Shown: positions 1 through 4,860 of the stretch, in pieces
Position numbering within the stretch: the first letter of the stretch is position 1
How the letters are laid out: every line of letters begins with the position of its first letter
Assembly: GCA_018813975.1 (NCBI GenBank)
Contig: JAHJAQ010000134.1
Span: 1-5,781, forward strand
Direction of reading: 5' to 3'
Length of the DNA stretch: 5,781 nucleotides
Source of the DNA: Microcaldota archaeon
Lineage (GTDB): Archaea > Iainarchaeota > Iainarchaeia > Iainarchaeales > JAGVWC01
Notes under the pieces: model-generated
Database searches by the model: none
Told to the model about the DNA's origin: nothing
What the model saw: only the letters and a program-made list of their open reading frames with translations
Made by a program: the position numbers and the translations under genes

Positions 1-183
1 AATGCTTCTTGCGATACTATTTTACCATCCCTTATTGATATTCTTGGGGCTAATTTACCTCAAAACAGCGAATCCGGCGGTAATACGTGTACTGCCGGAA
101 AGTGTTTAGAAAATTTTATGGGCGACCCAGTTGTTTGTAGTGAAGGCGATGGTATAGCCTCAAATTGTAATAAAAGCTGTTAA
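1..183 (+). CDS. C-terminal fragment of a cysteine-rich, probably exported protein (5' end outside window)
   Basis: The first reading frame is open from the window edge to a TAA at 181-183 and gives 60 residues. It contains six cysteines (fragment residues 4, 34, 39, 49, 57 and 60), with many Asn, Ser and Gly and almost no Lys/Arg runs. Such a composition is typical of secreted or surface domains stabilised by disulfides; that is an inference, since the signal peptide and most of the protein lie outside the window. The last residue before the stop is cysteine. The composition contrasts with the Lys/Glu-rich cytoplasmic proteins that follow. I do not recognise the family. A T-rich stretch (192-202) just after the stop could end its transcript. 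Confidence 0.6.
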   Translation, partial: NASCDTILPSLIDILGANLPQNSESGGNTCTAGKCLENFMGDPVVCSEGDGIASNCNKSC

Positions 184-218
184 AACAAGACTACTTTCTT
201 TTACATAACAACCAAATG

Positions 219-227
219 TTTATTAAT
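219..227 (+). promoter_or_regulatory. Possible archaeal TATA box for the 154-residue protein gene
   Basis: TTTATTAAT lies about 38 bp upstream of the ATG at 261. Initiation about 25 bp downstream would give a leader of roughly 12 nt. That leader would contain GTGA (250-253), a partial match to an archaeal Shine-Dalgarno site, seven bases before the start. The assignment is weak, because AT-rich intergenic DNA produces such matches by chance. Confidence 0.3.
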
Positions 228-260
228 TTCAAGCAATCCTTTCTTTAAAGTGACCAAAAA

Positions 261-725
261 ATGAGCTTGTTATTTGAGATCAGTGAAGTCTTTCAAGACT
301 GGAAACCACCATTCCAAAAAAGAACCACTCAAAAAGAAGTGCGAGTACAAGAAAAAGAAGGATTCGAATTTACTCCTAAAAACACTGAACCCATTTTTCA
401 GGTACTCGAAAACCATAATGGAAGAGTACTAGTAGAATATCGAAAAGATTTTACCCTAAAAGGCTATTCCCAGCCCCGCTCCAAACAAGTATGGCTAAAC
501 ACCGCCGAAACCAAAGAGTTCTCTTTTTTATGGGGTAACAATGGCATTACCAAAAAACTTACGTTCAAAGGCCAAGAACCAAAACCCAATCCAGAACCAG
601 AACCCCTTCCAGAAAAAGAAACAACCCCAATAGAAGAAGTAGTGCACACCACGCCAGGAGCCCCGGAAGGAAACCAACAAACATTGGACGGATCGAAAAT
701 ACTCGAGTCCATTGAAACCATTTAA
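261..725 (+). CDS. Hypothetical protein with beta-rich core and Pro/Glu-rich tail
   Basis: This is a 154-residue protein that I do not recognise. Residues about 45-103 alternate hydrophobic and polar residues with aromatics (VLVEYRKDF, KQVWLN, FSFLWG, KKLTFKG), which suggests a small beta-rich domain. Residues about 105-124 form a low-complexity stretch rich in Pro and Glu with PEPEP runs, and the remainder is polar and probably disordered. There is no signal peptide or membrane segment, so it is probably cytoplasmic. The ATG at 261 is preceded by a partial Shine-Dalgarno match (GTGA). The stop lies 20 bp before pth2, whose TATA-like box overlaps the end of this gene, so the two may be separate transcription units. 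Coding is supported by the long frame and sensible composition; overlapping - strand frames look like shadows. Confidence 0.7.
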   Translation: MSLLFEISEVFQDWKPPFQKRTTQKEVRVQEKEGFEFTPKNTEPIFQVLENHNGRVLVEYRKDFTLKGYSQPRSKQVWLNTAETKEFSFLWGNNGITKKLTFKGQEPKPNPEPEPLPEKETTPIEEVVHTTPGAPEGNQQTLDGSKILESIETI

Positions 726-727
726 AC
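719..727 (+). promoter_or_regulatory. Possible TATA box for pth2
   Basis: CATTTAAAC straddles the stop codon of the preceding gene and is centred about 23 bp upstream of the pth2 ATG. That spacing would place initiation at or next to the start codon, giving a leaderless message. No Shine-Dalgarno sequence is visible before the ATG. Confidence 0.35.
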
Positions 728-745
728 AATTGGAATGGCAGTACC

Positions 746-1096
746 ATGGAATTTAAACAAGCAATTGTGATTCGAACTGATTTGGGAATGGGAAAAGGAA
801 AAATAGCCGCGCAAAGCTCTCATGCTTCAGTAACTGCTGTTGAAAAAACCCAGCAACAAGAACTCGATTGGTTGTTAGAATGGAAAAACCAAGGCCAAGC
901 CAAAATCGTGTTAAAAGTGAATAGCAAAAAAGAATTATTAGAATTGTTTGATGCTGCTAAAAAAAAATTGCCCACCGCTCTCATCAAAGATGCAGGCAGA
1001 ACTCAGATTGCGCCCGGAGAGCCCACTGCCATTGCCATTGGACCGGCTCCCGAGCACCTCATAGACCAGTTCACCAAGCACTTGAAACTATTATAA
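746..1096 (+). CDS. pth2: Peptidyl-tRNA hydrolase, archaeal/eukaryotic type (Pth2)
   Basis: The product cleaves the ester bond of peptidyl-tRNA released from stalled ribosomes and so recycles tRNA in the cytoplasm. The 116-residue length is normal for Pth2. The N-terminal strand and motif (residues 7-27: IVIRTDLGMGKGK, then AAQSSHA) is the family signature. The second signature, DAGRTQIAPG (82-91) followed by IAIGP (96-100), matches the conserved 'D.G.TQ..PG...IGP' end of the family. The fold is unrelated to bacterial Pth. The presence of this type, rather than the bacterial one, is the main taxonomic clue in the window, although a few bacteria also carry Pth2. Start: the ATG at 746 gives the expected short N-terminus directly before the first beta strand. 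It is followed after 31 bp by the GTPase gene. Confidence 0.95.
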   Translation: MEFKQAIVIRTDLGMGKGKIAAQSSHASVTAVEKTQQQELDWLLEWKNQGQAKIVLKVNSKKELLELFDAAKKKLPTALIKDAGRTQIAPGEPTAIAIGPAPEHLIDQFTKHLKLL

Positions 1097-1098
1097 TA
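1091..1098 (+). promoter_or_regulatory. Probable TATA box for the GTPase gene
   Basis: TTATAATA overlaps the stop codon of pth2 and is centred about 33 bp upstream of the ATG at 1128. This would give a leader of only a few bases. The DNA between the box and the start is strongly T-rich. The box argues for the ATG at 1128 rather than the earlier TTG at 1104, which lies too close to it. Confidence 0.5.
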
Positions 1099-1127
1099 TC
1101 TTTTTGCCTTTATTCTATTTGATTTTT

Positions 1128-1880
1128 ATGGGATTATGGTATCATACCCTAAAAGCGATTAAAGAAAGCAATATCGTGCTAGAAATATTAGACGCGCGCT
1201 TGCCCGAACTAACCAGGCATTTTGCACTAGAACAAAAGATTTTACGCCATCGAAAAAAACTCGTGATCGTACTCAATAAAAGCGATTTGATTTCCAAAAA
1301 AACAGCCTTAACTCACAAAAAAGAACTGGAAAAAGTTGCGCCAACTATTTTTGTTTCCAGCAAACACAAAAAAGGAATTGCACGATTAAAAAAACAAGTG
1401 CGCCAATTAATGGGAAAAAAACCCGCGGTAATAGCAATCATTGGATATCCGAATACGGGAAAAAGCACGATATTAAATGCATTGGCTGGAAGAAAAGCCG
1501 CTAAAACATCCAGCCAAGCCGGTTTTACTCGAGGAAGACAATTAGTGAAACTATTTGAAGACCAGTATTTAATGGATAGTCCGGGTGTGATTCCATTCGA
1601 ACAACGAAACAAATTTGAATTGGCATTGATTGGGAGTAAAAACCCTAATCAATTAAAAGACAAGGAAGGCGTTGCCCTACAATTGGCTGCCTGGATTCAA
1701 GAACACAATGCGCAGGCCTTGCAAGAAACCTATGGCGTAAAATGGCCGGGAGATTCTGAAACCTTTTTGGAAGAATTAGCTCAAAAAAAAGGAAGACTGA
1801 TTAAAGGGGGAAAAGCAGATTGGAATGCCATTTCCACTTTACTCATTTTGGACTGGCAAAAAGGAAAGATCACGATATAA
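1128..1880 (+). CDS. Circularly permuted GTPase, YlqF/YawG type
   Basis: This 250-residue protein carries GTPase motifs in permuted order: G4 NKSD (50-53), G5 SSK (77-79), G1 P-loop GYPNTGKS (106-113), G2 around T134 in GFTRG, then G3 DSPG (150-153). The G4-G5-G1-G2-G3 order defines the permuted family that includes bacterial YlqF/RbgA and YjeQ and eukaryotic Nog2/Lsg1; characterised members assist ribosome subunit assembly. The N-terminal IKESNIVLEILDARLP is the conserved lead-in of the group. The rest forms a helical C-terminal region (about 160-250) of the length seen in archaeal homologues. The frame can be extended upstream to a TTG at 1104, but the ATG at 1128 fits family N-termini and the promoter. 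A ribosome-assembly role is inferred from family and from the adjacent pth2. Confidence 0.92.
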   Translation: MGLWYHTLKAIKESNIVLEILDARLPELTRHFALEQKILRHRKKLVIVLNKSDLISKKTALTHKKELEKVAPTIFVSSKHKKGIARLKKQVRQLMGKKPAVIAIIGYPNTGKSTILNALAGRKAAKTSSQAGFTRGRQLVKLFEDQYLMDSPGVIPFEQRNKFELALIGSKNPNQLKDKEGVALQLAAWIQEHNAQALQETYGVKWPGDSETFLEELAQKKGRLIKGGKADWNAISTLLILDWQKGKITI

Positions 1881-1883
1881 AAT
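1875..1883 (+). promoter_or_regulatory. TATA box for the thioredoxin-like gene
   Basis: ATATAAAAT is a good archaeal TATA match overlapping the stop codon of the GTPase gene and centred about 25 bp upstream of the ATG at 1904. It is followed by a run of seven T (1892-1898). The spacing predicts a leaderless transcript. The T run could also serve to terminate the upstream transcript. Confidence 0.55.
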
Positions 1884-1903
1884 CTTTGGTCTTTTTTTGA
1901 GTA

Positions 1904-2464
1904 ATGAGTTTAACACCATCCAATTATACGGTATTGCAAAAAGGCTCAAGCGCACCGGATTTTTTGCTTAAAGGAATTGACGAAAAAAACCATTCTATAG
2001 AAGAATTTGCAAACAACAAAGCCTTGCTAATTGTATTTATGTGCAATCACTGCCCTTACGTAGTGCCAAAAGTTCCAAAACTGGTTGAATTACAACAAAA
2101 ATATGGTTCTAAAGGATTGCAAGTGATTGGCATTAATTCGAATGAAAGTTAAAACTATCCAGAGGATTCTTTTGAAAACATGAAAAAATTTTTTCGCACT
2201 GAAAAAATAAACTTTCCCTATTTGATTGATACCGCCCAAGAAATTGCAAAAGCGTATGGGGCTGCGTGCACGCCAGACCCTTTTTTGTTTGATGCGAAAC
2301 AAAAACTAGTGTATCATGGTCGAATTGATGATGCCCACGGTCAATCCTCTAAAAAGGCCAGCACCAATGAATTGGAAACAGCCATTCAAGAATTACTTGA
2401 AAAAGGAACGGTTTCGGTTATGGAAGAACCCAGCATGGGATGCAATGTAAAATGGAAATCCTAG
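1904..2464 (+). pseudogene. Thioredoxin-fold (AhpC/TSA-like) protein, interrupted by an in-frame TAA
   Basis: One frame encodes 186 residue positions but has a TAA at 2150-2152 (codon 83). The first part (82 aa) has the family N-terminus (SSAPDFLL) and a redox-type motif in FMCNHCPYV with Cys47 and Cys50. The second part resumes without a frameshift at NYPEDSF, then PYLIDTAQEIAKAYGAACTPDPFLFD and a tail PSMGCNVKWK. These are the conserved blocks of a family of about 180-residue thioredoxin-like proteins, where the position replaced by TAA normally reads as a residue before NYPEDS. A single base change (for example GAA to TAA) explains it. The first fragment would lack half the fold, and restart at the ATG at 2180 would lack the CxxC. 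Everything else is intact, so the mutation is recent, strain-level, or a sequence error. The terminal codon is TAG. Confidence 0.85.
2437..2459 (+). repeat. Repeat A, copy 1: end of the thioredoxin-like gene
   Basis: This 23-base segment encodes GCNVKWK at the end of the thioredoxin-like frame. It recurs at 2548-2570 with 21 of 23 bases identical. The two differences (AAT/AAC and GTA/GTT) are both synonymous third positions. Confidence 0.8.
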
Positions 2465-2493
2465 GTTTTTTCCCTGGTTTTCCAAAAAGCCGG
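2465..2493 (+). repeat. Repeat B, copy 1: hairpin-forming direct repeat
   Basis: This 29-base segment begins immediately after the TAG stop. It matches 2519-2549 apart from one substitution and a 2-base length difference in a T run. It can fold on itself: outer TTCC/GGAA, inner GG/CC and TTTT/AAAA, with small bulges and a very short loop. Placed directly after a stop codon, it could act as a transcript-end or RNA-stability element, which is inference only. Confidence 0.7.
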
Positions 2494-2518
2494 AACGAAC
2501 ATAACAATAGGCACCACA

Positions 2519-2549
2519 GTTTTTTCCCGGGTTTTTTCCAAAAAGCCGG
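2519..2549 (+). repeat. Repeat B, copy 2: hairpin-forming direct repeat
   Basis: This is the second copy, 31 bases long, starting 54 bases after the first. Its arms CCCGG and CCGGG pair, then one G-G mismatch, then TTTTT with AAAAA, around a loop of about three bases. The stem differs from copy 1 but is still foldable, which suggests the structure rather than the exact sequence has been kept. It runs directly into the second copy of repeat A. Confidence 0.7.
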
Positions 2550-2570
2550 GATGCAACGTTAAATGGAAAT
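2548..2570 (+). repeat. Repeat A, copy 2: second GCNVKWK tail
   Basis: This segment encodes GCNVKWK followed by TGA (2570-2572), in the same frame as the thioredoxin-like gene and 111 bases (37 codons) downstream of copy 1. There is no other part of a thioredoxin gene attached to it. It looks like the remnant of a second gene end or of a duplication. It ends only four bases before the start of the hydrolase gene. Confidence 0.75.
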
Positions 2571-2576
2571 GAGTAT

Positions 2577-3161
2577 ATGTCAGAGGTTACGGTTTTAATT
2601 GAGGGCTATGCGCGAGAAAAAAATGGAACAGAAGTTGCTTCTTCCACCAGTGTTCTCATTAAAGACAGTGGACTAAAAATTTTAGTGGACCCCGGTTCTA
2701 ATAAAAAATTGTTAGTAAAAGCGCTTGAAAGGAAGGGATTGCAACCAAACGATATTGATATTGTTTTCTTATCGCACTATCACTTGGATCACATCCTCAA
2801 TATTCGATTGTTTCCAGACAAGGATATTTTGGACGGCAATACGATTAGCCGAAACGACCAGATTATTGATTTTGAGGGAAAGATTCCCAATACGACTATT
2901 GAAGTGATCCCTACTCCAGGTCATGCGAGTGAACACTGTTCTTTGGCAATCAAAACCGAAAAGGGAACGGTTGTGGTGGCAGGAGACGTTTTTTGGTGGG
3001 CAGACAATGAAACACAAAAAACCGATTCTAAAAGCCTTTTAGAACACAAGGACCCTTATGAAAAAGATCATGCACAATTGCTGGCAAGCAGGAAAAAGTT
3101 GCTGAAAATAGCCGATTTTATCATTTCCGGCCATGGAAAAATGTTCAAAGTAGAAAAATAA
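2577..3161 (+). CDS. Metallo-beta-lactamase-fold metal-dependent hydrolase
   Basis: This 194-residue protein has the complete metal ligand set of the fold: HYHLDH (H67, H69, D71, H72) in the H-x-H-x-D-H motif, H116 in PGHASEH, D137 in VAGDVFWW, and H186 in SGHGKMF. The early DPGS (38-41) before the first metal motif is also typical. A two-metal (usually zinc) active site is therefore expected. The substrate cannot be read from sequence; the compact size and layout resemble small MBLAC1-like or glyoxalase II-like hydrolases. There is no signal peptide, so it is cytoplasmic. The ATG at 2577 starts the first beta strand and no upstream in-frame start is better. No clear TATA box sits 25 bp upstream; a weak GTTAAAT lies at 2559-2565. 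Its stop is three bases from that of the convergent - strand gene. Confidence 0.92.
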   Translation: MSEVTVLIEGYAREKNGTEVASSTSVLIKDSGLKILVDPGSNKKLLVKALERKGLQPNDIDIVFLSHYHLDHILNIRLFPDKDILDGNTISRNDQIIDFEGKIPNTTIEVIPTPGHASEHCSLAIKTEKGTVVVAGDVFWWADNETQKTDSKSLLEHKDPYEKDHAQLLASRKKLLKIADFIISGHGKMFKVEK

Positions 3162-3164
3162 ATA

Positions 3165-3434
3165 CTATTTTTTGTACAAGTGTTTTACCCATTTTTTTTT
3201 GAAGAATGGTAACGTTAATGTAGAAAGCAAAAAACCAACGGCAGGAACAATTGCGTTCAGCCAGGGGTCTGGAATTTGAACCGCATTCAAATAAAGACTA
3301 ACCGCCAGGTACGTAAAAACAAACAACAAGCCCCTTCGAACAAAACTGGTTTCCCAGGCTTTATCGGCCTCTACTCGTTCATTTCGGGCTTTAATCGAGC
3401 GAATCTCTTTTTCAAGCCAGGCAAGCGAAGGCAT
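3165..3434 (-). CDS. Small two-helix membrane protein of a conserved uncharacterised family
   Basis: This 89-residue protein begins with a charged amphipathic helix containing ARNERVEADKAWETS (17-31). Two hydrophobic segments follow, about 35-51 and 57-77, joined by a short loop with IPDPWLN, and the tail is Lys-rich. I recognise this layout, especially the VEADKAWETS block and the IVPAVGFLLSTLTLPF helix, as a small family that recurs in many bacteria and some archaea with no known function. The positive tail and N-terminal region probably both face the cytoplasm. The frame extends upstream to a TTG at 3455, but the ATG at 3434 matches the usual short N-terminus. It is transcribed divergently from the next gene and ends 3 bp from the convergent hydrolase gene. 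Confidence 0.8.
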   Translation of the reverse strand: MPSLAWLEKEIRSIKARNERVEADKAWETSFVRRGLLFVFTYLAVSLYLNAVQIPDPWLNAIVPAVGFLLSTLTLPFFKKKWVKHLYKK

Positions 3435-3441
3435 AGTACTT

Positions 3442-3449
3442 TTTTTAAA
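3442..3449 (+). promoter_or_regulatory. TATA box for the signal-anchored protein gene
   Basis: TTTTTAAA is centred about 27 bp upstream of the ATG at 3473. It is followed by a seven-T run (3461-3467) ending five bases before the start. The spacing predicts a leaderless message. Confidence 0.45.
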
Positions 3450-3460
3450 GAACAAAAACC

Positions 3461-3469
3461 TTTTTTTAG
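3461..3469 (-). promoter_or_regulatory. Possible TATA-like box for the small membrane protein gene
   Basis: On the - strand, CTAAAAAAA lies about 30 bp upstream of the ATG at 3434. It overlaps the T tract of the divergent promoter, so the two promoters would share the same 38 bp. The match is A-rich and not a strong TATA box. Confidence 0.3.
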
Positions 3470-3472
3470 AGT

Positions 3473-4126
3473 ATGCATAACAAGAAAGTATTGGTAATGG
3501 TTAGCTGGCTTTTCATTGTAATTATTTTTATTGGATTATTGGCTTTTTTGTGGTTTGAAACCAAGGGCCTTCAAGTAGAGATCCTAGAAACCGATTCTTT
3601 AAGCGAGTTTGCGATAATTGTTTCGAACGATAGTTATCATGCCATTAATAATGTTTCTGTGGTACAGCAAGAAGCACAAGAAAAAGTTTTGGGAAAAATT
3701 GTTTCTTTACAACCCCAAGAAAGCCAAACCTTTTTGATTCCCGTTCAAGAATCACGCATCACCATTCAAGCCAAAGCTCCTTTTCACGAGACCGTAGAAA
3801 AAAGCCTTTTTTTAGAAACCCCCTTAGCATTTACGGTTAGCCTTGAAATCCCTGAAACATTGATTTTGGAAGAAACATTCGAGGCAAAGATTAGGGTGTG
3901 CAATAATGCGCCAGAAAGCTTGATTTTACTCGAAGAACGCCATGACCCGACCTTTTTTGAAAAAGAATTCCAAACCCAATCCCATTCAATTCCAAAAGAA
4001 ACCTGTAGAAACACTTCTTTTTACTTTAAACCGCTTTTTACAGGCCACACAATCGTTATTTTTAATATTAAAAGCGCTAGTTTTAGAGAGCAAATCGAAA
4101 AAGAACTGGTAATCGGAAAGCGATGA
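3473..4126 (+). CDS. Signal-anchored extracytoplasmic protein with two predicted beta-sandwich domains
   Basis: This 217-residue protein has a short positive N-terminus (HNKK), then one long hydrophobic segment (about 6-27) without an obvious cleavage site, so it is probably membrane-anchored with the rest outside. Residues about 33-100 and 118-214 look like two beta-sandwich repeats similar to CARDB or Ig-like stalk domains: alternating hydrophobic strands, NDSYHAINNVSV and LQPQESQTFLIPV in the first, VSLEIPETLILEETFEAKIRVCNNAPESLIL and FKPLFTGHTIVIFNI in the second. Cys143 and Cys178 in the second domain could form a disulfide. I do not recognise a named family. The gene overlaps the next by four bases (ATGA), so the two are probably co-transcribed and translated together. 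A role in the cell envelope, perhaps partnered with the next membrane protein, is inference. Confidence 0.75.
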   Translation: MHNKKVLVMVSWLFIVIIFIGLLAFLWFETKGLQVEILETDSLSEFAIIVSNDSYHAINNVSVVQQEAQEKVLGKIVSLQPQESQTFLIPVQESRITIQAKAPFHETVEKSLFLETPLAFTVSLEIPETLILEETFEAKIRVCNNAPESLILLEERHDPTFFEKEFQTQSHSIPKETCRNTSFYFKPLFTGHTIVIFNIKSASFREQIEKELVIGKR

Positions 4127-4785
4127 AAATGACTTCAAAAGACGAAAACATTATTCAAGTGATTCAAGACATGATTCGCGATGGCCAAAGCGAAGAAGCC
4201 ATTATAAAAAACCTGCACGAATTAGGCGTTCCCCCGGAAAAAGCACGAAAATTATTGTTAGTGGGACAAGCCGATATTTATTCCATACTGCAAAACGAGA
4301 TTGCACGCATGGTGGACAAAAAAATGCAAGAAAAAAACCCAGAACTAATTCATCACTTACAATCCGAATTACAATTGGCAGAAGAAAGTGCTGCAAGAGA
4401 CGTAAAAGAAAAAACCTTAAAAGAAATAAAAGACTATGAAAAATACCTGGAAAACAAACTATTGATTATAGAAAGCAAGGTAAATGAAAATGTAAAAAAA
4501 GCCCTTACCACCAGTGACACGGTTCGCGAAAAACTATTATCGGATGAAGCGCGCCTCAGAAGAATTGAAAACGGAGACCGTGGTGGTGGAAGCAGTGAAA
4601 TGCAATTAATCACGCATCGAACCGGCAACATGATCATGGCCGGAGTGGGCATCTTGTTTGCACTGGCAACAGCCTTTATTTTTTATTCGTATTTGAGCAC
4701 CGCGATTTCAACAGAAGCAATGATTATCGGCGTAGTACTGGGATTGGTTAGTGTTACGTTCTTGTTTGTGTCAACGCTATTATAA
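4123..4785 (+). CDS. Coiled-coil membrane protein with two C-terminal transmembrane helices
   Basis: This 220-residue protein starts with a helical domain (about 7-60) containing IIKNLHELGVPPEKARKLLLVG, which resembles a small three-helix UBA-like bundle. A long charged coiled-coil region follows (about 60-150), then a Gly/Ser linker (GGGSS, 154-158) and two hydrophobic helices (about 169-190 and 199-219) ending exactly at the C-terminus. The N-terminal part and coiled coil are probably cytoplasmic, tethered by a helical hairpin. I have the impression of similar proteins in other uncultured archaea, but no function is known to me. The start overlaps the previous stop as ATGA; GGTAATC (4108-4114) resembles a Shine-Dalgarno site eight bases upstream. 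A second ATG lies two codons on at 4129. Confidence 0.78.
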   Translation: MKMTSKDENIIQVIQDMIRDGQSEEAIIKNLHELGVPPEKARKLLLVGQADIYSILQNEIARMVDKKMQEKNPELIHHLQSELQLAEESAARDVKEKTLKEIKDYEKYLENKLLIIESKVNENVKKALTTSDTVREKLLSDEARLRRIENGDRGGGSSEMQLITHRTGNMIMAGVGILFALATAFIFYSYLSTAISTEAMIIGVVLGLVSVTFLFVSTLL

Positions 4786-4826
4786 TTTAAAATTCAAATT
4801 TCACTAATTCCAAGCGGACTAGAAGC

Positions 4827-4834
4827 ATATAAAA
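4827..4834 (+). promoter_or_regulatory. Orphan TATA-like box in the convergent intergenic region
   Basis: ATATAAAA inside GCATATAAAACTTAG is a good archaeal TATA match, but no + strand gene follows. Initiation about 25 bp downstream would start an RNA near 4856 that runs antisense to the end of the - strand gene. It may be chance in AT-rich DNA. Confidence 0.2.
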
Positions 4835-4860
4835 CTTAGAGGCAACAACACCGCTTAACT

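Noticed and set aside
464..747. Overlapping - strand frames opposite the 154-residue protein gene
   Set aside because: They are antisense to the Pro/Glu-rich coding stretch, give low-complexity Gly/Ser/Leu/Val products, and have no promoter; they are by-products of the + strand codon pattern.
1104..1127. TTG start at 1104 for the GTPase gene
   Set aside because: It adds eight hydrophobic residues not expected in the family and lies only a few bases after the TATA-like box; the ATG at 1128 fits both better.
2462..2464. TAG read as pyrrolysine, extending the thioredoxin-like frame to the TGA at 2570
   Set aside because: TAG is used as the ordinary stop of at least two other genes in the window (3165-3167 and 4861-4863, - strand). 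The family normally ends at GCNVKWK, just before this TAG, and there is no pylTSBCD context. The open frame beyond it is short and lies in repeats.
2437..2570. CRISPR-like or integron attC-like array
   Set aside because: There are only two copies of each repeat, they differ in length, the spacing is not regular between types, and no cas or integrase gene is present.
2725..3017. Alternative + and - strand frames inside the hydrolase gene
   Set aside because: The metallo-beta-lactamase frame carries every catalytic motif, so the others are shadows.
3435..3455. TTG start at 3455 for the small membrane protein
   Set aside because: It would add only seven residues (MFFKKST) encoded by promoter DNA; the ATG at 3434 matches the family N-terminus.
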